DNA from: CALHVR01 sp963528625
GTDB taxonomy: Bacteria > Fusobacteriota > Fusobacteriia > Fusobacteriales > Leptotrichiaceae
Assembly: GCA_963528625.1 (NCBI GenBank)
Contig: CAURVQ010000004.1
Location: 15,094 to 79,093 of the forward strand
Direction of reading: 5' to 3'
Length of the DNA: 64,000 nucleotides
Within the stretch, counting starts at the first letter, position 1; every line of letters starts with the position of its first letter. The notes beneath the pieces are model-generated. The model did no database searches. It saw only the letters and a list, made by a program, of their open reading frames with translations, and had not been told where the DNA came from. The translations under genes and the position numbers were made by a program. This document shows positions 36,302 through 44,254 of the stretch, one piece after another.

Positions 36302-37012
36302 TTATATTTCTCCTTTATTTTTTTTAATTACTTGTGCTGCCGCTAAACAAAAAACCGAAATATTTATGTCCTTAGATTTCAAATTTATTAAAATGCTATT
36401 TTTAATTTCTTTAAGAGTCGCTCCTGTCGTTATTATATCATCTACTAAAAGAATATTTTTATTTTTTAGATCTACGTTTCTATTTATTTTAAAACTCCCT
36501 TTTATATTTTCTTGTCTTTGTTTTTCATCTAATATTTTATGCATTTTCTCTGTATTTTTTATTCTTTCAATTTCAATATAATTTATATTCAAAGCTTTTA
36601 ATATTTCATCTACTTGATTAAATCCTCTTTCACTTTTACGCTTTTTATTTATCGGAACACTAATAACAATATCAATTTTTTCTTTTTCTAAAACATAATA
36701 AAATTCTTTATATATAAGTTCAGCAATTAATTTAGATATTTTCTTTTTCCGTTTATATTTATAATTAAAAATTAACTTTTTAAAATATTCATTATAATCC
36801 CAAACATAATATATATTATTCAATTTTCTAAATTTTTTTATTTCCAATAATTTTTTTTCAGTTTCATCATTTATTATTTTATTTTTTGTGTACTCAACTA
36901 TTTCTTCCCCCGAAATTATATCTATATTTTTAAATAATAAACTTTTAATTCCAAAAAAGATTTCTTTAACTACTGAAAATATTTTATTTATAATTTTTAA
37001 CTGCTTTTTCAA
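36302..37012 (-). CDS. ComF family phosphoribosyltransferase-like protein
   Basis: A 236-residue protein with the type I PRTase loop NILLVDDIITTGATLKE near residue 190 and the ComF signature KRKSERGFNQVDEILKAL near residue 125. The family takes part in DNA uptake or processing. The N-terminal zinc finger of ComF (CxxC pairs) is missing. The start is TTG at 37012, inside the end of the upstream zinc-ribbon gene (29-base overlap), and no in-frame ATG lies nearby. It is the last gene of the ten-gene operon. Confidence 0.8.
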   Translation of the reverse strand: MKKQLKIINKIFSVVKEIFFGIKSLLFKNIDIISGEEIVEYTKNKIINDETEKKLLEIKKFRKLNNIYYVWDYNEYFKKLIFNYKYKRKKKISKLIAELIYKEFYYVLEKEKIDIVISVPINKKRKSERGFNQVDEILKALNINYIEIERIKNTEKMHKILDEKQRQENIKGSFKINRNVDLKNKNILLVDDIITTGATLKEIKNSILINLKSKDINISVFCLAAAQVIKKNKGEI

Positions 37013-37199
37013 CTTTTTCTATCACTTTAGCTGAGTACATTTCCGTATATCCACAATCTTGACATATTTTTAAATAAAAACTATCTATCCCGATTTTTAC
37101 GCCATTTAATATTTTTGTCGGAATTGCAACCGTCTTTATTTCACATAATTTTGACCCACATTTTAAACATTTTTCTTCATTATTTGTATTACATTTCAT
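36984..37199 (-). CDS. Small zinc-ribbon protein, 71 residues
   Basis: A short cytoplasmic protein with two Cys pairs, CLKCG near residue 11 and CQDCGYTEMYSA near residue 46, which together form a zinc ribbon as in nucleic-acid-binding zinc-ribbon proteins. TGAGGTG precedes the ATG, overlapping the yraN stop. It overlaps the start of the ComF-like gene, so the two are coupled. Function unknown. Confidence 0.75.
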   Translation of the reverse strand: MKCNTNNEEKCLKCGSKLCEIKTVAIPTKILNGVKIGIDSFYLKICQDCGYTEMYSAKVIEKVEKAVKNYK

Positions 37200-37208
37200 T
37201 TTTTCACC

Positions 37209-37583
37209 TCAAAATGCATTTTTTATCCAATTTACTTTAAACTTATTTTTAAATCTACTTATCCCAACAATATCATATCGTATATTTTCTTTCCATTCTA
37301 TCTTATTAATATAACATATAGATGTTAAATATATTTTTTCCATTTTAGATTTTGTTACAAATTCAACAGCTTCTCCATACTCATTATTTTTTCTATATTT
37401 TACCTCAACAAAAATTAAAGTTTTACTTTTTTCTTCAAAAAAAATTAAATCAATTTCTCCAAAGCGAGAATAAAAATTACTTTCTATATATTTCAATCCT
37501 TTTAACTCTAAATATTTCTTAGTATATTCTTCATATTCAAACCCTATTTTCCTTTTATTTCCCTTCACTTTAATTTCCCCCAT
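37209..37583 (-). CDS. YraN/UPF0102 family nuclease-like protein
   Basis: A 124-residue protein of the UPF0102 family with a PD-(D/E)xK-like core: GFEYEEYTKKYLELKGLKYIE, then FGEIDLIFFEE and LIFVEVKYRKN. The acidic residues and Lys of the nuclease motif are present. Often adjacent to rnhB, as here (41-base gap). Exact role in the cell unproven; predicted endonuclease or Holliday-junction resolvase-like fold. Confidence 0.88.
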   Translation of the reverse strand: MGEIKVKGNKRKIGFEYEEYTKKYLELKGLKYIESNFYSRFGEIDLIFFEEKSKTLIFVEVKYRKNNEYGEAVEFVTKSKMEKIYLTSICYINKIEWKENIRYDIVGISRFKNKFKVNWIKNAF

Positions 37584-37623
37584 TTAAAATTAAAATAATT
37601 TTAAATTTTTATATTATTCTTTC

Positions 37624-38301
37624 TCAATTTTTATCTAAAATTTTACTCAAAAAACTATTTCTATGATATTTACACGGACCTATTTCCAATAAAATCTCTC
37701 TATGTAATTTTGTTCCATACCCTTTATGCTTTTCAAACTTATAATCTGGAAATTCTTTCGCTATTTCTAAAAGCATTCTATCTCTAGTTACTTTAGCTAT
37801 AATTGATGCTGCCGCAATAGATAAAGATGTTCCATCTCCTTTAATTATAGGCTCTTGAATTTTATTATATTCTCTTATTTTATGATTTCCATCCACTAAA
37901 GTTATATCATAATTTTCTATTAATTTATTTTTATTTTTTGATTTACTATACTCATCAATAATTGTACTATTTATCCGTAATTTTTCATCTATTTCTGTTA
38001 TCGCTCGTCGCATCGCTAAAAAAGTTGCATTTAAAATATTTATTTCATCTATTTCTTTTTCATCTGCAATACCTACACCAACTATACAATTTTCCATAAT
38101 TGGATCGAATAATTTTTCTCTTTTTTTCTCAGTCAATTTTTTTGAATCATTTATTTCATCTAATTCATTAAAATATTTTGGTATAATTACAGCACTTGCA
38201 ACAACAGGCCCTGCAAGTGGACCTCTTCCAGCTTCATCTACTCCAACTATTATTTTTTCATAACTTAAGTCAAAATCTCTTAATTCATTTTTTATTTTCA
38301 T
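37624..38301 (-). CDS. rnhB: Ribonuclease HII
   Basis: A 225-residue RNase HII removing ribonucleotides from DNA. Motif I VGVDEAGRGPLAGPVVASAV (residues 19-38) gives the catalytic Asp and Glu. INDSKKLTEKKR and the second Asp region (TLVDGNHKI) follow, then SIIAKVTRDR and HKGYGTKLHREIL. Complete catalytic set and normal length. Confidence 0.95.
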   Translation of the reverse strand: MKIKNELRDFDLSYEKIIVGVDEAGRGPLAGPVVASAVIIPKYFNELDEINDSKKLTEKKREKLFDPIMENCIVGVGIADEKEIDEINILNATFLAMRRAITEIDEKLRINSTIIDEYSKSKNKNKLIENYDITLVDGNHKIREYNKIQEPIIKGDGTSLSIAAASIIAKVTRDRMLLEIAKEFPDYKFEKHKGYGTKLHREILLEIGPCKYHRNSFLSKILDKN

Positions 38302-38387
38302 TTATAAAACCTTTCAGTTTTTATTTTAAATAATAACTCATAATTTTTATAACATTTAATTTATTTCTTATTCATAATAAAATATTT

Positions 38388-39314
38388 TTAAATTTTTTCA
38401 ATATTAAAATTCAGCTTATTTTTTATTAAAGCCTTTTTAAAATCATCTGGCAATTCTGCAATTATTTCCATTTTCTCTTTTGTTATTGGATGTAAAAATT
38501 CTAGCTTATAAGCATGCAACATTTGTCTTTTCTCACTGTCTGGTCTACCATATACGGCATCTCCTAAAATTGGATAACCCATATATTTCATATGTACTCT
38601 AATTTGATGTGTTCTACCTGTTTCAATGTCTACCTTTAACAACGAAAATTTTTCATTTTGATCAATAACTCTAAAATTTGTAATTGCATTTTTCCCTTGT
38701 GTCAAACTATCTAAGACTGCCATTTTTTTTCTATCATTTCTATCTCTACCTATTTGTGTTACAAGTCTTCCTTTTTTCTTATTTATTTTTCCTTTTACTA
38801 TAGCCAAATATGTTTTCTTAATTTCTTTATTTTGAAACATATTAGTTAATTCCAAATGTGCTTTATCATTTTTAGCTATAATTATTAATCCACTTGTATC
38901 TTTATCAAGTCTATGTACAATTCCGGGCCTTATTTCTCCATTTATCCCCGACAAATCTTTTATATGATATAATATTGCATTTACAAGTGTGCCACTATAA
39001 TGCCCTTGAGCTGGATGGACTACAAGTCCCGCTTGTTTATTTATTATTGCTATATCTTTATCCTCAAAAACAATATTTATTTTTATGTCTTCTGGCATAA
39101 TTTCTACTTCTTCTATCTCTGGAATTATAACTTCTATCTCATCATTTTCCTCTATTTTATAAGAAGATTTCACTTTTTTATTATTCACTTTTATTTGTTC
39201 TACTTTTATAAGTTCTTGAATTCTCGTTCTTGTTAATTCCAATCTTTTTGCCAAATAACTATCAATTCTTTCTCCAGACACATCTTCAACTTTTATAATT
39301 TCTTTTTTTTCCAT
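38388..39314 (-). CDS. RluD-family ribosomal large subunit pseudouridine synthase
   Basis: A 308-residue pseudouridine synthase: an S4 RNA-binding domain (residues 13-60, RIDSYLAKRLELTRTRIQELI) and a catalytic domain with PGIVHRLDKDTSGLIIIAKN (Asp near residue 138), then TGRTHQIRVHMKYMGYPILGDAVYG. RluD/RluC type, modifying 23S rRNA. The ATG at 39314 follows AAAGGA with seven bases; a TTG one codon upstream is less likely. Confidence 0.9.
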   Translation of the reverse strand: MEKKEIIKVEDVSGERIDSYLAKRLELTRTRIQELIKVEQIKVNNKKVKSSYKIEENDEIEVIIPEIEEVEIMPEDIKINIVFEDKDIAIINKQAGLVVHPAQGHYSGTLVNAILYHIKDLSGINGEIRPGIVHRLDKDTSGLIIIAKNDKAHLELTNMFQNKEIKKTYLAIVKGKINKKKGRLVTQIGRDRNDRKKMAVLDSLTQGKNAITNFRVIDQNEKFSLLKVDIETGRTHQIRVHMKYMGYPILGDAVYGRPDSEKRQMLHAYKLEFLHPITKEKMEIIAELPDDFKKALIKNKLNFNIEKI

Positions 39315-39380
39315 CAATGTTCCTTTTTTTCATTTTCTGTAAAATATTTTATTATATTTTTCTCAATTTTATATAAAATT

Positions 39381-39797
39381 CTAACTTTCGTCATCACATT
39401 TTTGAAAAATATTCATTTCTTTTGAATAATTTTTATTATGATGATTTTTAATTAATGTTGCTAATTCTTTGTCTATTTTTTCTATTTTTTTAAATCCTAA
39501 TTCTGCATGATTTTGCAACTTTGTTTTAAAACCAATTTTATGTAAAATTCTTATAAATATTCCCGTTTTATCTTTTCCACAATCATGTAATAAAGCTAAT
39601 CTCAAATATTTTTTATCACTTTTCAATTCACTATTTTTAATTTTTTTATAAACTTCTAAACAATGAAATTTATCATATTTTCCCATATTTAAAAATATAT
39701 TTTTTTCTCTTTCTGTTAAAATATTCATTGCTTCTTCCATTAAGTTTTTATCTATTTTAGGGAAAAAATATTCTATTCCTTTTCTAACTACATACAT
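39381..39797 (-). CDS. HD-domain metal-dependent phosphohydrolase-like protein
   Basis: A 138-residue protein with an HD fold: FHCLEVYKK (first His), LALLHDCGKDKTG (the HD pair, near residue 78), NHAELGFKKIE and IKNHHNK. The metal ligands of HD enzymes appear intact. It is short for the superfamily. The substrate, probably a nucleotide or other phosphate ester, is unknown. It lies between truA and rluD in the operon. Confidence 0.8.
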   Translation of the reverse strand: MYVVRKGIEYFFPKIDKNLMEEAMNILTEREKNIFLNMGKYDKFHCLEVYKKIKNSELKSDKKYLRLALLHDCGKDKTGIFIRILHKIGFKTKLQNHAELGFKKIEKIDKELATLIKNHHNKNYSKEMNIFQKCDDES

Positions 39798-39823
39798 ATA
39801 ATTCTCCCTTTTTTCATAATATT

Positions 39824-40696
39824 TTATACTTCTTTTACAACAATATTTCCATATTCTTTTTTTAATTGTTTTATATTTTTACCTTTTTTACCAATTAATT
39901 CTCCCTTATCTTTTTTATTTACATAAAATACATAAAACAATTCATTTTTCTCAATTTTTTGTACTTTTTCTATCTCAATATTTTCAACTTTTTCAAAAAT
40001 ATATTTTTGTAACTTTTCCGACAGTTCCACTTTCTCCAAAATCAAATATTTTCCATCTAACGCACTTTTTCTATTATTTAAAATTACATTACTCATAATT
40101 CTAACTTGCTGTGGTAAAAAACCATCACCTTCAAAATATAGTTTTCCATTATCATATTTTACATAAATTTCTCTTATATGATTTTTTAATTTTTCTCCTT
40201 TTTTTGAAGTAAATTCTTTAAAATCTTTTTTCCCACTCAATTCCTTGCATTTTTCATAAATTATATTTTCATTATTTTTTATTTTTTCTTTTGGATATTC
40301 ATAAATATAATATCTTTTCTCTATCATTTCAGGAAATTCTAGCTGTGGTAGTGTCTTTTTAATCCCTACAATTTCTATCCCTTCCATTTTTTTTACTTTA
40401 ATACTTGAAAATTCTATATTTTGAATGCTATTTATATATAAAATATTACACAAAGAACTTACGCCTGCATCTGTCCTTCCTGCTTGTTGCACACCTTTAT
40501 ATATCTTTATCCCATTTAATTCCAATATTTTTTTAAACTCACCTTTTACACTTTTCAAATCTGGATTTTCATCAAATGAATCAAATTTTTCTCCATCATA
40601 TTTTATATAAAACATATAGCCATAATATTTACTATTTTCAAATTTTCTAATTATTTCATTTACTTCCTCATTTTTTTTAACATTATACATATTCAT
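39824..40696 (-). CDS. TruA-like pseudouridine synthase with a C-terminal KH-like domain
   Basis: A 290-residue protein. The first 200 residues are TruA-like: FYIKYDGEKF, the catalytic Asp loop QQAGRTDAGVSSL near residue 75, KRYYIYEYP, and FEGDGFLPQQVRIM near residue 193. The conserved F-x-x-H-D step of standard TruA is not obvious. The end (residues 262-285) carries GELIGKKGKNIKQLKKEYGN, a GxxGxxG loop like a KH RNA-binding motif, which normal TruA lacks. Expected to modify the tRNA anticodon arm; the extra domain may alter its target. Confidence 0.75.
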   Translation of the reverse strand: MNMYNVKKNEEVNEIIRKFENSKYYGYMFYIKYDGEKFDSFDENPDLKSVKGEFKKILELNGIKIYKGVQQAGRTDAGVSSLCNILYINSIQNIEFSSIKVKKMEGIEIVGIKKTLPQLEFPEMIEKRYYIYEYPKEKIKNNENIIYEKCKELSGKKDFKEFTSKKGEKLKNHIREIYVKYDNGKLYFEGDGFLPQQVRIMSNVILNNRKSALDGKYLILEKVELSEKLQKYIFEKVENIEIEKVQKIEKNELFYVFYVNKKDKGELIGKKGKNIKQLKKEYGNIVVKEV

Positions 40697-40743
40697 TTTT
40701 TCATTTTCTTTCTATATTTTTTTATTTCAATATAAAAAATATA

Positions 40744-41799
40744 CTATTTTGTTAATTCTCCTGCTAAATTTTTAATCAATCCTATCTTAACTAATTTTGT
40801 ATCTTCATATTTTCCAAGTAAGTACATCATTTTTGTAATAGCACTTTCAGGAGTCATATCATAACCATTTACTACTCCTAAATTTGTTAAAACTTCGTTA
40901 GATTCATAAACTGTTTCTACTGATCCTACAGTACATTGAGTTATATTTAATACTACAACTCCACTATCAATTATACATTTAATTACTTCTAAAAATTCTT
41001 TACTTTGTGGTGTATTTCCGCTTCCAAAACTTCTAAGTACAAGCCCTTTTATTTCATTATTTTCTAAAAAAATATTTTTTAAAATAATTGGATTAAAACT
41101 CGGGAATAAATCTAACATTAAAACATTTGGATTCATTTTATAATCAACATAAAACATTTCTTCTTTACCTTGAATTAATCTATTTTTATTAATTTTAATT
41201 TTTGATCCTGCTTCTCCTAGTGGTAAATAATTTGGACTTGAAAATCCAAAATAATTTGTCGCATCAAGTTTTCTCGCTCTATTCCCTCTAATTAAATGAT
41301 CTCTAAAAAAAATACAGACTTCTGGTACAACCGGCAATTCATCTTCTAATAAAATTCCATTTTCTGTTTGTTTTTCTATAATTTCAATTGCTGTCAATAA
41401 ATTTTGCAGTCCATCACTTCTCATTTCTTGTATTGGCTTTTGAGCTCCAGTCAAAATAACTGTCTTATCTAAATTTTTAAGCATAAAAGATAAAGCACTT
41501 GCTGTATACGCCATCGTGTCTGTCCCATGTAATATAACGAAACCTTTATATTTGTCATAATTTTTATCAATAATTTCTGCCATTTCAAACCATAACTTAT
41601 AATTCATATCAGATGAATCTATTATTTGACTAAGTGAAACATAATCAACATTCAAACTATTTAAAAATTGATAATTTGATGTCACTTCATACCAAGATTT
41701 TGATGGTTTTAACGGACTTTTTTTATCTTTTAAATTAGAAGGAACCATGCTTATTGTTCCACCTGTATTTATTATTAATATCTTTTTATTTTTTGACAT
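40744..41799 (-). CDS. Asparaginase (type I/cytoplasmic-like)
   Basis: A 351-residue L-asparaginase/glutaminase-family amidohydrolase. The first catalytic Thr lies in INTGGTISM (residue 9 onward) and the second in VILHGTDTMAYTASALSFML near residue 90. No signal peptide, so cytosolic. The ATG at 41799 has AAGGAG six bases upstream. Converts asparagine to aspartate and ammonia. Confidence 0.9.
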   Translation of the reverse strand: MSKNKKILIINTGGTISMVPSNLKDKKSPLKPSKSWYEVTSNYQFLNSLNVDYVSLSQIIDSSDMNYKLWFEMAEIIDKNYDKYKGFVILHGTDTMAYTASALSFMLKNLDKTVILTGAQKPIQEMRSDGLQNLLTAIEIIEKQTENGILLEDELPVVPEVCIFFRDHLIRGNRARKLDATNYFGFSSPNYLPLGEAGSKIKINKNRLIQGKEEMFYVDYKMNPNVLMLDLFPSFNPIILKNIFLENNEIKGLVLRSFGSGNTPQSKEFLEVIKCIIDSGVVVLNITQCTVGSVETVYESNEVLTNLGVVNGYDMTPESAITKMMYLLGKYEDTKLVKIGLIKNLAGELTK

Positions 41800-41836
41800 T
41801 TTCACTCCTTTTTTAAAATTTATTTTAAAAAATAAG

Positions 41837-42502
41837 TTATCCTTCTATTTTTTTTATAATATCTTCAACTGTATTAACTTTTACTGCTTCATCAATTCCA
41901 GTTTCACCTTTTGATGCTCCAAATCCCCAATTACAATAACATAAATCAACTTTTGAATTTTGAGAAGTCTTTACATCAACCATCATATCTCCAACAAATA
42001 AAATTCTCTTTTTTTCTATATTATATTTTTCTGCAAAATAATTTACTCCATAAGGATCTGGTTTTCTTGGATGTTTTGTATCATCTGTCCCTATTATTTC
42101 TAAAAAATTCCATTTTAAAAAATTCTCTTTCACCGTTTCAGTCGCTAAATTTTGATCTTTATTCGTTACAATTCCAAATTTTATATTATTCTCATTTAAA
42201 AAATCTAATAATTTATCAATTCCGTCATACAATCTCACTTTATAATTAAAATATATCTTATAATATTTTCTAATAACTTCTAACATTTTTTCTTTACTTA
42301 TTTTAGCTTCATCATATTTTTCCATTTCAAAAACTTTTTCTACAATTCCTGGTACTCCATTTCCTATAAGATATCGCCCTTCATTTAATGAATATTGTTT
42401 TAACCCTAGCTCTTCCATAGCACAATTTGTAATTTTTGTAATCGCTTCTAATGTATCCACTAATGTTCCGTCTAAATCAAATAAAACTAAATCATATTTC
42501 AT
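41837..42502 (-). CDS. HAD superfamily phosphatase, Gph/PGMB type
   Basis: A 221-residue HAD hydrolase with all four motifs: LVLFDLDGTLVDT at the start, IVTNKDQ (motif II), the Lys in HPRKPDPYG and LFVGDMMVDVKTSQNSKV (motif IV). A C1 helical cap covers residues 18-80. Phosphoglycolate phosphatase or a similar small phosphate ester hydrolase; the substrate cannot be fixed. The ATG at 42502 follows AAGGAG. Confidence 0.87.
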   Translation of the reverse strand: MKYDLVLFDLDGTLVDTLEAITKITNCAMEELGLKQYSLNEGRYLIGNGVPGIVEKVFEMEKYDEAKISKEKMLEVIRKYYKIYFNYKVRLYDGIDKLLDFLNENNIKFGIVTNKDQNLATETVKENFLKWNFLEIIGTDDTKHPRKPDPYGVNYFAEKYNIEKKRILFVGDMMVDVKTSQNSKVDLCYCNWGFGASKGETGIDEAVKVNTVEDIIKKIEG

Positions 42503-42524
42503 AGTTTTCACTCCTTCAATTTTT

Positions 42525-42746
42525 TTATGCTTCTGGAGTTAATTTTTCTCCATTTTCATCTATCGGATTCCCTTCATCATCTACTCTTACAACTTTTATA
42601 CTATCAAGATGTCCTCTCATTGCTTCTTTAAATTTTTCCATATACATTTTTCTATATTTTGCTCTTTCTTCAGCTTCCTCTTCCGTCAATTTTCTTTCTT
42701 TTGCTATTTTTGAAAATTCATTTATTTTTTTTATTATTTTTTCCAT
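42525..42746 (-). CDS. DUF896 family protein (YnzC/YnaD-like)
   Basis: A 73-residue DUF896 protein: INEFSKIAKERKLTEEEAEER and a helical hairpin with MRGHLDSIKVV. In Bacillus these small proteins are induced under SOS or are of unknown role. First gene of the ten-gene operon that runs to the ComF-like gene, transcribed from the shared bidirectional promoter at 42804-42833. AGAAGGTG precedes the ATG. Confidence 0.88.
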   Translation of the reverse strand: MEKIIKKINEFSKIAKERKLTEEEAEERAKYRKMYMEKFKEAMRGHLDSIKVVRVDDEGNPIDENGEKLTPEA

Positions 42747-42803
42747 TCTTACACCTTCTCTATTTTTATCTTTTCATTTTTTACTAGATTTTTTTTTAAT
42801 TTT

Positions 42804-42833
42804 ATTGTATCATATATTTATTATAAATACAAT
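42804..42833. promoter_or_regulatory. Overlapping divergent promoter pair on one near-palindrome
   Basis: Plus strand: TTGTAT (42805-42810), 17 bases, TACAAT (42828-42833). Minus strand: TTGTAT (42832-42827), 17 bases, TACAAT (42809-42804). Each -35 box is the complement of the other's -10, so polymerase can read only one direction at a time. It drives the DUF896-to-comF operon leftward and the small carbonic-anhydrase-like gene rightward. Confidence 0.6.
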
Positions 42834-42887
42834 TTTATTAAGGATTTTCCCTTATAAAATCTATTGAAATAAAAGGATGGTTTTAAA

Positions 42888-43262
42888 ATGTTTTGTACAT
42901 TAATTTGCTGTATGGATGGACGATTCATTCATATAATTAACGAATATATTAGAAATAATTATAGATACGAATATGTAGACACTATTACTGATGCTGGTCC
43001 TTCCAGTAAAATTGTTTATGAAGATTACATTAAAGAAGTTGAAGATAAAATCGTTTTAATTTCTATCAATAAACACAAATCAGATCATATTTTTATAGCA
43101 GGTCATAGTGATTGTGCTGGTTGTCCTACTGATGATGAAACTCAAAAAAATTACATTCAAAAATCTGTCATTATGATGCACGAGCATCTTCCTAACATCC
43201 CTGTTACCGGTTTATTTGTTTATGAAGATGGAACTGTTGAAGTTTTAATTGACTTTTTATAA
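42888..43262 (+). CDS. Small carbonic-anhydrase-like protein
   Basis: The only plus-strand gene in the window. Its 124-residue product keeps beta-carbonic-anhydrase zinc motifs: CMDGR near residue 8 (usually C-x-D-x-R) and HSDCAGCP near residue 68 (usually H-x-x-C). It is much shorter than normal enzymes (about 170-220) and lacks much of the helical part between and after the motifs. Zinc binding is likely; CO2 hydration is uncertain. AAAGGATGG precedes the ATG and a plus-strand terminator follows. Confidence 0.75.
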   Translation: MFCTLICCMDGRFIHIINEYIRNNYRYEYVDTITDAGPSSKIVYEDYIKEVEDKIVLISINKHKSDHIFIAGHSDCAGCPTDDETQKNYIQKSVIMMHEHLPNIPVTGLFVYEDGTVEVLIDFL

Positions 43263-43269
43263 ATTATTT

Positions 43270-43306
43270 AAGGATTGATACTTTTTTTCAGTTTCAATCC
43301 TTTTAA
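43270..43306 (+). terminator. Terminator of the carbonic-anhydrase-like gene
   Basis: AAGGATTGA (43270-43278) pairs with TCAATCCTT (43294-43302), followed by TT on the plus strand, eight bases after the stop. The minus-strand side has no T run, so it mainly serves the plus-strand gene. Confidence 0.65.
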
Positions 43307-43351
43307 ATTATTTTAAGTTTATAATCAAAAATAATTTTATTTTATTAAACT

Positions 43352-44254
43352 TTATTTAAAATACTTAAATCTCATTGGATCTACAGGCACACTTTCTATA
43401 ATTATTTCAAAATGTAAATGATCTCCTGTTGTCATCCCCGTACTTCCAACTTCTCCTATCTTTTCTCCTTCGCTAACAAGTTGATTTGTTACAACTTCTA
43501 TCTTATCCAAATGAGCATATCTTACTTTTAAGCCATCATCTCTCTCCAGCTCAACCATATATCCATATTCTCCTTTTTCACCTGCAAATGTAACAATACC
43601 ATTAAATGATGCTTTCACAGTTTCCCCTTTTTTTGCTCCAATATCTATCCCTCTATGAAATTTCATTTGTTTTAAAACAGGATGATATCTATCTCCAAAT
43701 TGACTTGTTACATTTTCAGATTCTACAGGCCAAAGTATTTTATAATTTTTTATTTTTGATAAATTTAATGTTCTATTCACTAAATTACTTTTATCTAAAG
43801 ATAATTTTTGATTTTCTATAAAATTATTACTTTTTATATTATTTTCATTCAAATTACTTATCTTTTTATCAATTTCTATCTTTTTTTTAGAATCTTTCAT
43901 ATTTTCTCTCATATTTAAACTTACTCTATTTTTATTTTCTTCAATTTCATTCATTTCAATTTCATCATTAAAATTTATTATTTTTATTTTCTCCAATTTA
44001 TTTTCTATATTTTCTTTTGAATTTTTTTTCAATTTCACTAATTCTAATTGTGCATTTTCCAGCTCTTTCTGTTTTTTACTTATATCTTTTACTAATTTTT
44101 CTATTTTTTCATCATTTAATATTTTTTCTTCCATAATATTTTTGTACTTAGATTCACTATTTTCACGCTTTCCCACAGCAAAAACTAACATTATAAAAAT
44201 TAAAGATATAAAAATTATATACTCTCTATTTAAAATAAAATTTTCTTTTCTCAT
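43352..44254 (-). CDS. Membrane-anchored M23 (LytM-type) endopeptidase
   Basis: A 300-residue protein with an N-terminal membrane helix (residues 11-24), a long charged coiled coil (25-160) and a C-terminal M23 domain. The zinc ligands are present in HRGIDIG (near residue 200), with HLHFEI near the end and YAHLDK between, so the enzyme should cut peptidoglycan cross-links in the periplasm. Its start codon overlaps the stop of the Hsp70-like gene (TAATG) with GGAGAG just upstream. It is the last gene of the injection-system operon, where wall passage would be needed; that role is inferred. Confidence 0.88.
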   Translation of the reverse strand: MRKENFILNREYIIFISLIFIMLVFAVGKRENSESKYKNIMEEKILNDEKIEKLVKDISKKQKELENAQLELVKLKKNSKENIENKLEKIKIINFNDEIEMNEIEENKNRVSLNMRENMKDSKKKIEIDKKISNLNENNIKSNNFIENQKLSLDKSNLVNRTLNLSKIKNYKILWPVESENVTSQFGDRYHPVLKQMKFHRGIDIGAKKGETVKASFNGIVTFAGEKGEYGYMVELERDDGLKVRYAHLDKIEVVTNQLVSEGEKIGEVGSTGMTTGDHLHFEIIIESVPVDPMRFKYFK

